A stretch of DNA of 64,000 bases from Vibrio tetraodonis (GCF_003350295.1 NZ_QLYY01000018.1:310-64309), one strand, 5' to 3'; counted from the first letter of the stretch, positions 46,578-56,688 are shown. The notes: generated by a model not told the origin, from the letters alone. Numbers and translations: made by a program.

Positions 46578-47918
46578 TTACTGTGATAAAAATTGCTCTT
46601 TCCGTCGAGTTCTATCGTCACGTACATCCTTAGCTAACATAACAACAACAAACAAACTTAAAGTTATATTCGACAAAGGGTAAGCTATCCATATACCTGT
46701 CATACCGATTAACTTAGGCATTATATACAAGAATGGTAATTGAATGAGCATATTACCCACGGTAACAAACATCGCTTTTGACCCTTTATTAATCGCTTGG
46801 TAATAAGCTGCAACGACAACAAGAAAGCCATCAAATGCTAGCGCAAACAAGTGTAAGCGAATGCCGATAATCGCATTTTCAATCAATAATTCATTAGTGT
46901 GATTAAATACTGATACAAATTCTTTAGGAAATACATTCAACAAGCACACAGATCCAAGCCCAATCGCTACGGTACTTATTATTGCCATTTTCAGTAATTT
47001 TCTGACATTTTCTTGGTCATTTGCCCCATGATTATAACTGACTAAAGGCTGCATACCATTTGCGATTCCTTCAGCAATGAGGTAATAAACGGTAACAATA
47101 TAGCCAAGGATTGCATAAGCCCCAATAACCATTTGATCACCATAATGAGAAAAAAGACTATTGTGAACTGCAATCATAAGTGCGCCATAGGCATACATGA
47201 AAAAGCTCGCAAAACCTATGCTAACAATCTTGGGTGCCAAATATAACTTGGGGCTAAATTCTGACAAGCGTAGGCGCAATGTCGCTTTATGGGAAAAAAA
47301 ATAGAACACTCCGACTAGGCTTACAAACATCTGAGCCAATCCTGTCGCGATAGCAGCGCCGGTTAATTCCCAACCTAGAAAAGCGATGAAAACATAGTCA
47401 AAAAGAATATTAAGTAGAGCACCTGTAATCATCAAAGAAGTGGCAAGACTAGGGCTATTATCATTACGCAGTAAAAACGGCATAGCAATGGATCCCAGTG
47501 TAAACACGCAAGCCAGAACAAGAACCTCCAAATATTGCAAACCCAATTCAAGTACGCGCTCTTCAACTCCTTGCCAGCGTAAAAAGTCGTCTGATAACCA
47601 ATACAAAGCACTGGCAATAACTGGCATCAATAAAGCGAGCAACAATAGCCCTGTTGAAAGAACCTGTTTAGCTCCTTTACTATCTTGTTGACCTTGACGA
47701 ATGGAAATCAGCGCCCCAGTTCCTACGCCAACCATCATACCTATAGCCAGAATAGAGCCAATTACAGGCCATGCGACGTTAATTCCCGCTAAACCATCAG
47801 CCCCAACAAAACGACCTATAAAAATACCATCTACTACTTGGTAAAATCCTGAGACTAGCATTGCTAATACTGTGGGAAAGGTATATTTAAAAAACTGGCG
47901 ATGAATTGATATTTGCAT
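46578..47918 (-). CDS. MATE family multidrug/Na+ antiporter (VmrA-like)
   Basis: Twelve-helix inner-membrane exporter of the MATE family (DinF/VmrA side). The N-terminal FPTVLAMLVSGFYQVVDGIFIG and central GIANGMQPLVSYNHGA are family motifs. I start at MQISIHRQF, giving 446 aa, almost the length recalled for V. parahaemolyticus VmrA; a GTG 14 codons upstream is in frame. The ribosome site is weak for either. The substrate is not determined. Confidence 0.85.
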   Translation of the reverse strand: MQISIHRQFFKYTFPTVLAMLVSGFYQVVDGIFIGRFVGADGLAGINVAWPVIGSILAIGMMVGVGTGALISIRQGQQDSKGAKQVLSTGLLLLALLMPVIASALYWLSDDFLRWQGVEERVLELGLQYLEVLVLACVFTLGSIAMPFLLRNDNSPSLATSLMITGALLNILFDYVFIAFLGWELTGAAIATGLAQMFVSLVGVFYFFSHKATLRLRLSEFSPKLYLAPKIVSIGFASFFMYAYGALMIAVHNSLFSHYGDQMVIGAYAILGYIVTVYYLIAEGIANGMQPLVSYNHGANDQENVRKLLKMAIISTVAIGLGSVCLLNVFPKEFVSVFNHTNELLIENAIIGIRLHLFALAFDGFLVVVAAYYQAINKGSKAMFVTVGNMLIQLPFLYIMPKLIGMTGIWIAYPLSNITLSLFVVVMLAKDVRDDRTRRKEQFLSQ

Positions 47919-48013
47919 AGAAAGCCATTGTATAAAATCAGGAGCAACGACGTGAATCACTCTAGGTCACAGTCTGATACCTGTGTTATGTACTTGTAGG
48001 TTTGCGTGTTCTC

Positions 48014-48049
48014 GCAATAAAAAGCCGCAGCTTGACTAGACCGCGGCTT
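48014..48049 (-). terminator. nlpI terminator
   Basis: On the minus strand AAGCCGC (48043-48049) pairs with GCGGCTT (48022-48028) and is followed by TTTTTATT. It lies 22 bp beyond the nlpI stop. Confidence 0.85.
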
Positions 48050-48070
48050 CAAACTTAAATGATTGTTGAG

Positions 48071-48991
48071 TTAACGAGATACTTGTTTATCCATTGAGCC
48101 AGACGGCTCCCTTTTCTGTATTTGTTCATAGATTCCCTGCAACTCAAGAAATGCGTAGCGATGCTCTACATAATCAAAAACATTAAAAGAAATCGCTAAT
48201 TTATAGAAAGAAACGGCTTTGGCTAAATCACGCTCAGTTCCTTTTGCCTGATAACGCTTACCTAAATAAAAATACGCTTCCGTCAATCGTTGCGCTCGAA
48301 CCGTTCTATCTTTGCTCGTACTGTATATTGCATTAAAGGCATCTTTCTCAGACACCTCATCTAGCATGATTGCAACAAGAAACCATCCCCATTGCCTGTC
48401 ACTATTTTTATAACGTTGCTCAAGCTCTTGTTTTGCAACATCAGGGGAGAACTCAGACTTTACGATATACAGCCATAGAGCCCTGAAAGGGTCACTCGGA
48501 TCTTGATCATAATGCTTTTGCATATCTTCTAAGGCTAGCTCAAACCGATCACCATAATACAAAGCAATTGCCCTATTTCGAGCAGCATACGCATTCTCTG
48601 GTGCAAGCTCTAACGCTGAATCAAACGCATCATACGCAGCATCAAAGTTTCTATTTTCAGTAAAATAAACACCGAGCAAATTAAATAAATCAGCCTGAGC
48701 AGGAACAATAGCCAATGACTGTTCGTAGTCTAGTCTTGCTAAGTTTCTCAAGCCTACACTGTCGTAGTAACTCCCTCTTTCAAAATACATCTTAGCTCGA
48801 GTTTCATTCGGCAAGTCATTCCTTTGCAGTAATTGACTCAATCTAGCGATTTGCACTTCTTGCTGTAATGTTGGTTGCAGAGCTTCCACCATTGGAGGTA
48901 ATACCCAATCGGGTTGACGATCAATCAAAGAGGAACAACCCAGATTACCCAACAAAGTCATGCTTAATATGGCAGCTTGAAACCATTTCAC
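48071..48991 (-). CDS. nlpI: Lipoprotein NlpI
   Basis: Outer-membrane lipoprotein with TPR repeats that in E. coli serves as adaptor for the protease Prc and scaffolds peptidoglycan hydrolases. The signal peptide ends in a lipobox (GNLGC, Cys about 19). TPR units are seen in KMYFERGSYYDSVGL, ADLFNLLGVYFTENRNFD and AYAARNRAIALYYGDRFE. The 306 aa match the family (E. coli 294). It follows pnp on the same strand, as in E. coli, but a terminator lies between. Confidence 0.95.
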   Translation of the reverse strand: MKWFQAAILSMTLLGNLGCSSLIDRQPDWVLPPMVEALQPTLQQEVQIARLSQLLQRNDLPNETRAKMYFERGSYYDSVGLRNLARLDYEQSLAIVPAQADLFNLLGVYFTENRNFDAAYDAFDSALELAPENAYAARNRAIALYYGDRFELALEDMQKHYDQDPSDPFRALWLYIVKSEFSPDVAKQELEQRYKNSDRQWGWFLVAIMLDEVSEKDAFNAIYSTSKDRTVRAQRLTEAYFYLGKRYQAKGTERDLAKAVSFYKLAISFNVFDYVEHRYAFLELQGIYEQIQKREPSGSMDKQVSR

Positions 48992-49034
48992 AAATAAATA
49001 CTCCTATCGCTAAAATCCTGATTGCCTAACAGAC

Positions 49035-49063
49035 ATAAAAAAGGGAGCTCAATGCTCCCTTTA
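49035..49063 (-). terminator. pnp terminator
   Basis: On the minus strand AAGGGAGC and GCTCCCTT form an 8 bp stem with a 5 nt loop, followed by a T run. It ends 28-56 bp after the pnp stop, separating pnp from nlpI. Confidence 0.88.
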
Positions 49064-49090
49064 TACCATGCTTTAGGTCAAATTAGCCAC

Positions 49091-51226
49091 TTACTCGGCA
49101 TCAACAGATGGCTTATCTGCTACTGCTTCCTCAGCTGGCTTTTCAACTGCTTCTTTCATACTTAAACGCACACGACCTTGGCGATCAATTTCAAGCACTT
49201 TAACCTGAACTTCTTGACCTTCAGTTAGGTAGTCAGAAACTTTTTCTACACGCTTCTCTGCAATTTGAGAAATATGAACCAGACCATCTTTACCAGGTAG
49301 AATAGTCACAAATGCACCAAAATCAGCTAGGCGAGCAACCTTACCCAAGTAAATACGGCCAACTTCAACTTCAGCGGTGATTTCTTCGATACGACGAATC
49401 GCCTCTTTAGCTGCAGTACCTTCTGTTGCGGCAATCTTGATCGTGCCATCATCTTCAATTTCGATAGTTGTACCCGTCTCTTCGGTTAGAGAACGAATAA
49501 CAGCGCCACCTTTACCTATCACATCTTTGATCTTTTCAGCGCTAATCTTCATCGTATGGATACGAGGTGCAAATTCAGAGATGTCTTCACGAGCGTCAGA
49601 GATAGCTTCATCCATCACAGACAAAATGTGCTTACGCGCGCCTTGGGCTTGGTTAAGCGCAATTTGCATGATCTCTTTAGTGATACCTTCGATCTTGATG
49701 TCCATTTGAAGTGCAGTAATACCTGTGTTCGTACCTGCTACTTTAAAGTCCATGTCACCTAGGTGATCTTCGTCGCCTAGGATATCAGAAAGAACGACAA
49801 AATCGTCACCCTCTTTAACAAGACCCATTGCGATACCAGCAACAGAAGACTTGATTGGCACACCAGCATCCATAAGTGCTAGAGACGTACCACATACAGA
49901 AGCCATTGAAGAAGAACCGTTAGATTCTGTGATTTCTGATACAACACGTACCGTGTATGGGAACTCTTCTACAGACGGCATAACTGCTGCGATACCACGC
50001 TTAGCAAGTTTACCGTGGCCGATTTCACGACGCTTCGGAGAACCAACAAAACCTGTTTCACCAACACAGTATGGAGGGAAGTTATAGTGTAGTAAGAAGT
50101 GATCTTTACGTTCACCCGTTAGCTCGTCGATGATTTGTGCATCGCGCTGCGTACCAAGAGTTGCAGTTACAAGCGCCTGAGTTTCACCGCGAGTGAATAA
50201 TGATGAACCGTGGGTACGTGGAAGAACGCCAGTACGTACGTCTAGCGCACGAACCATATCTTTTTCACGACCGTCGATACGTGGGTTACCAGCTATGATG
50301 CTGCGACGCACTACTGTCTTCTCTAGATCATGGAAGATAGTGTGAATTTCTTTTGTATTTGCTTCTGGATCTTCAGCAAGCAGCACTTCGTTAACTTCGG
50401 CAGCAATCTCGTGGATACGATCGTAACGCGCCATTTTTTCAGTGATTTGGTAAGCTTCAACAAGCTTCGCTTCTGCAAGTTCAGCAATCTTAGTGTTAAG
50501 TGCAGTGTTCTCTTCAGGAGCAACCCAATCCCAAGCAGGCGTAGCAACTTCAGCTTTAAACTCGTTAATTGCTTTGATAACCGCTTGCTGTTGGTCGTGA
50601 CCATAAACCACCGCAGATAGCATTTCTTCTTCAGTTAGATTGTCCGCTTCTGACTCAACCATGAGAACTGCTGATTCAGTACCGGCAACAACTAGGTCTA
50701 ACTTAGACGTTTCTAGTTCAGTATTGCTTGGGTTAAGAACAAGTTGACCGTCGATGTGGCCAACACGTGCAGCTCCGATAGGACCGTTGAACGGGATACC
50801 AGAGATAGCTAGTGCTGCTGACGTACCGATCATTGTTACGATATCTGGCTGAACATCAGGGTTTACCGATACAACTGTCGCGATAACTTGCACTTCATTT
50901 TTAAATGCATCAGGGAAAAGTGGGCGAATTGGACGGTCGATTAGGCGTGCCGTCAGAGTTTCGCCTTCTGAAGGGCGACCTTCACGTTTAAAGAAACCAC
51001 CAGGAATTTTACCCGCAGCATATGTGCGTTCTTGATAGTTAACAGTTAGAGGGAAGAAGTCTTGACCTTCTACCGCTTCTTTTTTACCTACAACCGATAC
51101 AAATACGGCTGTATCATCCATAGTAACCATCACTGCTGCGGTCGCTTGACGAGCAATAACGCCAGTTTCTAGAGTAACGGTGTGATTACCGTATTGAAAC
51201 GTTTTAACAACTGGTTTTTCGAACAT
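49091..51226 (-). CDS. pnp: Polyribonucleotide nucleotidyltransferase (PNPase)
   Basis: 3'-5' phosphorolytic exoribonuclease of the degradosome, also important in cold shock. It carries two RNase PH domains (first from about 10, second with [16 protein letters not shown] near 325), a KH domain ([18 protein letters not shown] near 560) and an S1 domain ([18 protein letters not shown] near 620). The 711 aa match E. coli (711). It lies after rpsO with a structured leader typical of RNase III autoregulation. Confidence 0.98.
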   Translation of the reverse strand: MFEKPVVKTFQYGNHTVTLETGVIARQATAAVMVTMDDTAVFVSVVGKKEAVEGQDFFPLTVNYQERTYAAGKIPGGFFKREGRPSEGETLTARLIDRPIRPLFPDAFKNEVQVIATVVSVNPDVQPDIVTMIGTSAALAISGIPFNGPIGAARVGHIDGQLVLNPSNTELETSKLDLVVAGTESAVLMVESEADNLTEEEMLSAVVYGHDQQQAVIKAINEFKAEVATPAWDWVAPEENTALNTKIAELAEAKLVEAYQITEKMARYDRIHEIAAEVNEVLLAEDPEANTKEIHTIFHDLEKTVVRRSIIAGNPRIDGREKDMVRALDVRTGVLPRTHGSSLFTRGETQALVTATLGTQRDAQIIDELTGERKDHFLLHYNFPPYCVGETGFVGSPKRREIGHGKLAKRGIAAVMPSVEEFPYTVRVVSEITESNGSSSMASVCGTSLALMDAGVPIKSSVAGIAMGLVKEGDDFVVLSDILGDEDHLGDMDFKVAGTNTGITALQMDIKIEGITKEIMQIALNQAQGARKHILSVMDEAISDAREDISEFAPRIHTMKISAEKIKDVIGKGGAVIRSLTEETGTTIEIEDDGTIKIAATEGTAAKEAIRRIEEITAEVEVGRIYLGKVARLADFGAFVTILPGKDGLVHISQIAEKRVEKVSDYLTEGQEVQVKVLEIDRQGRVRLSMKEAVEKPAEEAVADKPSVDAE

Positions 51227-51493
51227 TGTTATTCCTTGATTCTGAGAATTCCAAAGTGACTCTCAGAGTGTGTTAAATGACACTCAAGACACTACAAATC
51301 GCGACTAGTAAAAATGCACTATCTTGACGCCAGCAAATAGGGGGGCAGTAGTGACATTTATAATAGCCGCGACCTTTTGGTCGACGAGGTTGACTGTAAT
51401 GTAATGAGCTATACCTTGACGAACTCATACAATATGAGAACGCGCGTGCGTAGTATAACGAGTTAAATTTGATTTGGCTAAATTTAGCCAACA
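51227..51493 (-). promoter_or_regulatory. pnp leader with hairpins
   Basis: The leader between rpsO and pnp holds several stems: GAGTGT/ACACTC (51266-51285), CGACC-TTTT-GGTCG (51370-51383), and a 9 bp arm palindrome TTGGCTAAA/TTTAGCCAA (51474-51492) directly after the rpsO terminator. In E. coli the comparable stem is cut by RNase III and used for PNPase autocontrol; that role is inferred here. No gene is supported in it. Confidence 0.5.
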
Positions 51494-51518
51494 AAAAAGG
51501 GGCAAAAGCCCCTTTTTC
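51494..51518 (-). terminator. rpsO terminator
   Basis: On the minus strand AAAAAGGGGC and GCCCCTTTTT enclose a TTTT loop and end in a T run, 28 bp after the rpsO stop. Partial read-through would feed pnp. Confidence 0.92.
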
Positions 51519-51545
51519 GACAAACTGCTCTATGCAATCGCTAAA

Positions 51546-51815
51546 TTAGCGACGTAGGCCTAGACGCTTGATTAGGTCATGGTAACGATCTAGATCTTTA
51601 CCTTTTAGGTAGTCTAGAAGCTTACGACGACGAGAAACCATACGTAGCAGACCACGACGGCTGTGGTGATCGCCTTTGTGTGCTTTGAAGTGACCTTGTA
51701 GGTGGTTAATAGAAGCAGTAAGTAGAGCTACTTGAACTTCTGGTGAACCTGTGTCGCCTTCGCCACGTGCGTAGTCAGCAACGATTGCTGCTTTAGTTTC
51801 TGCATTCAGAGACAT
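51546..51815 (-). CDS. rpsO: 30S ribosomal protein S15
   Basis: Primary 16S rRNA-binding protein of 89 aa ([56 protein letters not shown]). GGAGAG precedes the ATG. It would normally be preceded by truB in the nusA-infB-rbfA-truB-rpsO-pnp run, but here the upstream side is IS debris. It still has its own promoter. Confidence 0.98.
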   Translation of the reverse strand: MSLNAETKAAIVADYARGEGDTGSPEVQVALLTASINHLQGHFKAHKGDHHSRRGLLRMVSRRRKLLDYLKGKDLDRYHDLIKRLGLRR

Positions 51816-51888
51816 AATTCTCTCCTAATAAGAGTAAGTTAAACATTGTGCCAGCCAATCTCTGATTCAGCCGACACGAGAAGCGCGG

Positions 51889-51917
51889 ATTATAGGCGAT
51901 AGGCTCTGCTTAAGCAA
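51889..51917 (-). promoter_or_regulatory. rpsO promoter
   Basis: The minus strand has TTGCTT (51912-51917), a 17 bp spacer and TATAAT (51889-51894), then the GC-rich CCGCGC discriminator. The IS6 end begins about 30 bp upstream of the -35, so the insertion spares this promoter. Confidence 0.85.
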
Positions 51918-51948
51918 TATAAAATTCATAATCTACTCTATCACTTTC

Positions 51949-52506
51949 AGTTCTGTCGCAAAGTTTATTGAAGACAAGCAGACTCATCTCCAGACGCGAC
52001 TATCCTGCGAGGGCTTAACATCGATGCATACAGTGCAACATGATCATACTACTCCTCTCAATCGCCACTTTCTGAGTTAAGCTTGAGCGATAGCACTATT
52101 GAGAAAGGCTTTACAGACCGCTTCATCCCAACTTTTACTAAAGTAGTAATCAAGGACATCGCCTTGTTTGTCGACGCTTCGGTAGTAATATAGCTACTCT
52201 ACTTTGATGTAGGGTTCATCCATTCGCCAAGAGCATGCTACCGCTTTTTCTTACGTCCAAGAATATACTCTAGGATGGATGTAAATTTGATGCCTCAACG
52301 AATAATGGTTGCATGATCAAACGCTAATCTACACTCAAGTATATCTATTCAATATCGTGATAATTGAGCTTGTAAGCAAGATAGCAACGAACGGTTTCGA
52401 GAATGGCTTCAGAAGGAAAGTGACAACCTCTAAACATTAAGAGCTAGAGTGGTAAATGTAAATTGTTCAGATTCTAACTTAACGCTCTAGCGTTTGCCAC
52501 AGAACC
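51949..52506 (-). mobile_element. Decayed IS6-family element, left copy
   Basis: The ends AGTTCTGTCGCAAAG (51949-51963) and the reverse complement of GGTTCTGTGGCAAAC (near 52492-52506) match IS6/IS26-type terminal repeats GGTTCTGTTGCAAAG. The 558 bp is shorter than a normal element (about 800 bp). The transposase inside has stops and gaps. No 8 bp target duplication is seen around it. Confidence 0.85.
52078..52437 (-). pseudogene. IS6-family transposase remnant, left copy
   Basis: Reading the minus strand from 52437 gives MFRGCHFPSEAILETVRCYL, the IS6 transposase N-terminus, then stops. After a gap AVACSWRMDEPYIKVE resumes with the first catalytic Asp, and VDKQGDVLDYYFSKSWDEAV with the second region, ending in a stop. 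At least four in-frame stops and lost segments show it is dead. Confidence 0.88.
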
Positions 52507-53072
52507 ATAAATGTCTTAATAACGCTGTAGAAGTATGTAACGTAAGAAAGTTGCTTGGATATACTGGAGGCTGCAGGATATCAGTTATGGAACAGATCAA
52601 GTTATATAATATTAGTACCATTAAGATAAAGAAATGTGAGACGGAATTAATATCAGAGATATGATTATTTAACTAGGTGCTTCTACTGACTTTAGTGCAA
52701 ACAGAACACTGTTCAAAGGGTATGAATTTTCCTCCACTGCCAGTTTCAACTTAATAAATAATGTAGTAACAGTTTCTGAAAGTTAGGGCTTTCTATGAAT
52801 ATGGGAAATATGTTTACAGGATAGCTCCGAGAGAATAATTACCTGAAAACTAGATTTGGTATCAAATGGAAAAGATTTTTAATTAGATTGGAGAAGAGAC
52901 CTGTAATTGACTAAAAGGCAATTAACTTACTTACCCAAATTAACGAGTTTTAAAAGCTACTTATCTTATTGGCTCTTATGAGATTTTTCTATATTTACAC
53001 CCAAATAGTAATCCAAACTTTATGAAGGCTAATTTCTAAAGTAATATGTTAATAATTATTTTTTAATTTTTA
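52507..53072. other. Non-coding or decayed DNA upstream of the island operon
   Basis: About 565 bp with no ORF of note. Short readable pieces (LGASTDFSANRTLFKGYEFS near 52676; EYGKYVYRIAPRE near 52797) end in stops, which suggests a rotted coding region of unknown family. No RNA gene is recognised. Confidence 0.35.
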
Positions 53073-53105
53073 TTGACATATTGATATTTATTTTTATAAT
53101 ATCAA
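53073..53105 (+). promoter_or_regulatory. Promoter of the island operon with overlapping inverted repeat
   Basis: TTGACA (53073-53078), a 16 bp spacer and TATAAT (53095-53100) are both perfect hexamers. TTGATATT (53081-53088) is repeated inverted as AATATCAA (53098-53105), over the -10, which suits a repressor site. The leader to the first start codon would be about 135 nt. Confidence 0.7.
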
Positions 53106-53241
53106 CCATTTATGAAACAGATCACATATGATTGAGTTGTTTTTTATCAAGTAAATTAGGCCAAAGCGATTATCCAAAAGTACTCATAAGTAAATGCATT
53201 ATTTGGGTCTAAGTCTTTATCTGTATGAATTAAGGAAAGCT

Positions 53242-54153
53242 ATGTTTTTACAAGATTGTGTAGGGAATACTCCAATAGTGAAGTTGGAAAAAACTTCTGA
53301 CTCATTGTTTGCAGATATTTATGTCAAGTTAGAATTCTTAAATCCATGGGGGTCAATTAAAGATAGAGCCGCAAAATCAATGGTTGACTCCGGAATATCG
53401 GAAGGAAAAATTAATGAAAATACCATAATAGTGGAGGCGACTACTGGAAATACTGGTATTTCTCTTGCTGGTATATGTGCTTCTATGGGTTTGAAGCTCA
53501 TTATAGTAATGCCAGAGTATGTATCTGAAGAGCGTAAGAAAATATTAAGCATGCTGGGTGCTGAAGTCGTTTTGACGCCTAAGGATCTTAACTATTCTGG
53601 TGCTGTTAACAAAGCTAAAGAACTTTCACATAAAGAAAACCACTACCTCATAGACCAAGGAAATAATTTAGCTAACCCCAATGCTCATAAACAAACTGGT
53701 AGAGAGATCATCGATTTTTTTCATGGCACACCTGATATCTTTATAGCCGGTATAGGTACAGGAGGACACTGTAATGGAATAGGAAATACGCTCAAACTAC
53801 ACAACGATAATGTAAAGGTTGTAGCGGTTGAACCAACGCAGGCAGCAGTACTGAGTGGTAATACACCTTTAGACCAAGTTAACTCAGATCATGGAATCCT
53901 AGGAATTGGCCCCGGAATTATTGCAGCAACTGTTGATAGAAATGTGATCGATGAAGTATTCGTGGTTAATGAAGATATTGCTCAACAGACGACAAGAGAC
54001 ATCATTAAGAATGAGGGGTTACTATTAGGATTTTCCTCAGGTGCATCCATAGCTTGTGCGATTCACTATGCACAACGTCCTGAGAATGAGGGCAAGAAAA
54101 TTCTTACTGTCGCTGCTAGTCAATCAGAACGCTATTTCTCAGCTGGCCTATAG
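53242..54153 (+). CDS. CysK-like PLP-dependent beta-replacement enzyme
   Basis: Fold-type II PLP enzyme of the O-acetylserine sulfhydrylase / cystathionine beta-synthase family, 303 aa. The PLP Lys lies in NPWGSIKDRAA, the substrate loop in EATTGNTGISLA, and the phosphate loop in GIGTGGHCNGIG, with GFSSGASI near the end. The start MFLQDCVGNTP has AAGGA upstream; the frame runs 16 codons further without support. CysK, beta-cyanoalanine synthase or SbnA-like (2,3-diaminopropionate precursor) activities are all possible. It is the first gene of the AT-rich island operon; the low GC suggests transfer. Confidence 0.85.
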   Translation: MFLQDCVGNTPIVKLEKTSDSLFADIYVKLEFLNPWGSIKDRAAKSMVDSGISEGKINENTIIVEATTGNTGISLAGICASMGLKLIIVMPEYVSEERKKILSMLGAEVVLTPKDLNYSGAVNKAKELSHKENHYLIDQGNNLANPNAHKQTGREIIDFFHGTPDIFIAGIGTGGHCNGIGNTLKLHNDNVKVVAVEPTQAAVLSGNTPLDQVNSDHGILGIGPGIIAATVDRNVIDEVFVVNEDIAQQTTRDIIKNEGLLLGFSSGASIACAIHYAQRPENEGKKILTVAASQSERYFSAGL

Positions 54154-54164
54154 AGACGACTAAA

Positions 54165-55424
54165 ATGAACACTATCGGTATTATAGGGAGCGGGGCTGGG
54201 TGTATCGCTATCCTAAAAAGTTTGTGTAAACATAATGTATGTAATCTGAAAATATATATCTTCAGCGAGGATCATTCGCAAGTAGGTTATGCATATAAAA
54301 AAGCTCCCGACTTTTTCATCATGAATACAAGGCTAGATTCATTAACCCAGTTTGACGAGATCATATCAGTACAGAAATGGCTTCAATCCCATAACTATTT
54401 TTTCTCGGATGACGATTATATCCCTAGATCTGTATATGGAAAATATCTACAAGATGTAAAAGAAAATTTATTCTTACAATTAGAAAATAGTTCCTGTGTT
54501 TTAGAGTTAATCGAAAAGGCGGATTATATAGATAATGCTGGCAAAATAGTGTCGGATGGAAAAAAGTATAACGTCGATACAACAATAGTCAGTATCGGGT
54601 TCGGAAGTGATTTACTTAACGATCGTCTTTTCTCTGCCATTCAAAGCTGTGACAGTTCTCGACCGATAAAAATATATGGGTCGGGCCTAACAGCCATAGA
54701 CCTAATATTATACGCTCATTCAATGCATCCTAACTCATCAATTGAGTGTGTATCTTATTCAGGTAGGTTTCCGCGTGTACGCAGCCAGTTCAAATCAGGA
54801 GAAGGCTCTCTATTTGAAGGTTTTTCACCAGGCAACTTTGGGTTAAGTAATATTATTAAAAACTTTAATGGTCTATTAAAAGATGACATTGAAAAAAGTA
54901 TTATCTACGATGAAAAATTTAGTCTTATTGATGAAATAAGATATTGTGAATCGAATATTCCAGAATGGCAGAAAGTGATATACTCTTCAACCCCTAGTTA
55001 TTGTAAGGTGTATCAAAGCCTTCGAAAGAAAGAACAGCTGTTGATCCATAAGATGAAATCCCGGATTATTGAAAATAGAGCTATGTTCCCATTAAAGAAT
55101 GCTCGAAAAGTTTGGAATTTAATCAACAATAAACAGCTCAAAATATCAAAGGGATATTATTCCGGTGAACCTAGTACTGGAAATGAATTCTTAGCTTTTA
55201 ATACCACAAAAACAACTCCGTTTTTAACTTTTAGCAAGCTTCCTAAACATGATATCACTGGTGTTAACGTCGATAATAACTGTAAAGTTATCGATTCTAG
55301 AAATATTTATTGTTTGGGACCATTGACGAATGGTAGTCGTTTCTTTACTGAAGCGACGTCATTAACCGTTCGGGACGCCTCGATCATTGTAGATAACATT
55401 CTCATGCAACATGGACATATCTAA
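54165..55424 (+). CDS. YdhS-like FAD/NAD(P)-binding protein
   Basis: A 419-residue protein of the COG4529 (YdhS, NAD_binding_9) type. The N-terminal dinucleotide loop is IGIIGSGAGCIAIL; GYAYKKAPDFFIMNTRLDSL and YIPRSVYGKYL are typical of the group, and a second nucleotide loop IKIYGSGLTAIDL lies near 170. The likely role is flavin-dependent oxidation of the pathway intermediate; no member with this context is known to me. It follows the CysK-like gene by 11 bp and overlaps the next ORF by 14 bp. Confidence 0.75.
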   Translation: MNTIGIIGSGAGCIAILKSLCKHNVCNLKIYIFSEDHSQVGYAYKKAPDFFIMNTRLDSLTQFDEIISVQKWLQSHNYFFSDDDYIPRSVYGKYLQDVKENLFLQLENSSCVLELIEKADYIDNAGKIVSDGKKYNVDTTIVSIGFGSDLLNDRLFSAIQSCDSSRPIKIYGSGLTAIDLILYAHSMHPNSSIECVSYSGRFPRVRSQFKSGEGSLFEGFSPGNFGLSNIIKNFNGLLKDDIEKSIIYDEKFSLIDEIRYCESNIPEWQKVIYSSTPSYCKVYQSLRKKEQLLIHKMKSRIIENRAMFPLKNARKVWNLINNKQLKISKGYYSGEPSTGNEFLAFNTTKTTPFLTFSKLPKHDITGVNVDNNCKVIDSRNIYCLGPLTNGSRFFTEATSLTVRDASIIVDNILMQHGHI

Positions 55425-56670
55425 TATGAATAACACCGATGTGTATAGATTTAGAAAACTACTTAAAGGCGTTCACGTTGTGGATATTGTGTCTTTCGGA
55501 AGCGCTATATCTCCCGAATATCTCATAAACCTTCTGAGTGCAGCAAGTTGGAATGGAAATTCGCCCCAAAAGTATGGCTTTATTGCTTCGTCTTTACCCG
55601 GTAATGGATGGTTTGGTGGATTCAATACGTTAATAAACTCGAACAATGTTGACTGGGTTGTGGGTGGTTTTTTTGGTACAGTAGATTGTGTGAATCTTGC
55701 TCTAGAAACCAATAGTATAGAAGTCCACAATATACCACAAGGCGTATCGAGCGTCCTCTTAACTGAAGAAAAACGTAGTATCCGAACCCGTATTGGTGCT
55801 GATACGTTTCTTGACCCAAGTAACAAGGGGACGTTAGTAAACTCAAATTATCTAGGCCAACTTAATATTTCGAAAAGAATAGGGACTGAAATTGAGTACA
55901 GTCTACCTGAAAGTGACTTAATACTTATTAGGGGTTCAGGTATGACAGAGGGTAGTTCTGTCGTATTGGAAACTGATCCAATAAACTTAGACATAGAGTT
56001 ATGTATTAGATCAGCGAGAAAAAGAGGAGCGAAGGTAGTCATACAGACACCTAATACAGTTATCAATAATCCAAAAATTACTTGTAGCCTAGATCTCTTT
56101 GATGCGGTTTTTTCCCCACCTAGCGGTCTTCATAAAGTGGGGTTTGTTCCTTCGAGATACCACCAGTTTTCACAGAATCTTACCAGAAAATGTGAGGTCT
56201 CGCATCATATAGCAAACGCACTTCATGAACGTATAAGACACAATGAGACTCTAATCGTGGGAATAGGGCTACCTGTTCCTGCGATAAACCGTATACAAAG
56301 TTTATATACAGAAAAAAAATTCAATATTTTTGTTGAATCAGGGATGACGGGAGAGATTTTGTATGATGGTGATGGATTTGGCCTATGTAGCAACGGAAAG
56401 CCAGTGATGTCACAAAAACAAATATTTAAAAAAATATGGAATGGAGAAATTGACCATGCTGTATTGGGTGTTGGGGATTTGGATTCTCATGGTAATATAC
56501 ACGTGGCAAGTTTAGGAAAAAAATTTTTCGGGGTTGGTGGTTTCGTTGATATTAGTCAATCAATTAACAAACTGTCTTTCTGTCACAGGAAGAAATTACT
56601 TACCTGTAACTTACCTGATATAAGCTATAAGTTTAATAATTCACAAGATGTTAAGTTTATAGAAGGTTAA
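55411..56670 (+). CDS. CoA-transferase-like protein (acetate/propionate CoA-transferase family)
   Basis: A 419-residue protein resembling the YdiF/propionate CoA-transferase family, whose members are usually near 500-530 aa, so parts are missing or shortened. Family marks are FVESGMTGE (the Glu that would carry CoA), RGSGMTEGSSVV, and AVLGVGDLDSHGNIHVASLG with GVGGFVDISQSI. The first ATG overlaps the upstream gene by 14 bp; an ATG at 55426, one base after that gene's stop, is an alternative with GGA upstream. It may activate or exchange an acyl group in the island pathway. Confidence 0.75.
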   Translation: MDISNMNNTDVYRFRKLLKGVHVVDIVSFGSAISPEYLINLLSAASWNGNSPQKYGFIASSLPGNGWFGGFNTLINSNNVDWVVGGFFGTVDCVNLALETNSIEVHNIPQGVSSVLLTEEKRSIRTRIGADTFLDPSNKGTLVNSNYLGQLNISKRIGTEIEYSLPESDLILIRGSGMTEGSSVVLETDPINLDIELCIRSARKRGAKVVIQTPNTVINNPKITCSLDLFDAVFSPPSGLHKVGFVPSRYHQFSQNLTRKCEVSHHIANALHERIRHNETLIVGIGLPVPAINRIQSLYTEKKFNIFVESGMTGEILYDGDGFGLCSNGKPVMSQKQIFKKIWNGEIDHAVLGVGDLDSHGNIHVASLGKKFFGVGGFVDISQSINKLSFCHRKKLLTCNLPDISYKFNNSQDVKFIEG

Positions 56671-56688
56671 TAAAGAGGATAGTTACCT

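Noticed and set aside
46439..46627. 62-residue frame overlapping the end of the MATE gene
   Set aside because: Very AT-rich, overlaps a good gene on the same strand in another frame, no support.
51273..51494. 73-residue frame between rpsO and pnp
   Set aside because: It lies in the structured pnp leader, has no ribosome site, and is the expected place for RNase III control elements.
53110..53131. CRP activator site for the island operon
   Set aside because: Only the right half (GATCACAT) fits, and it lies downstream of the promoter.
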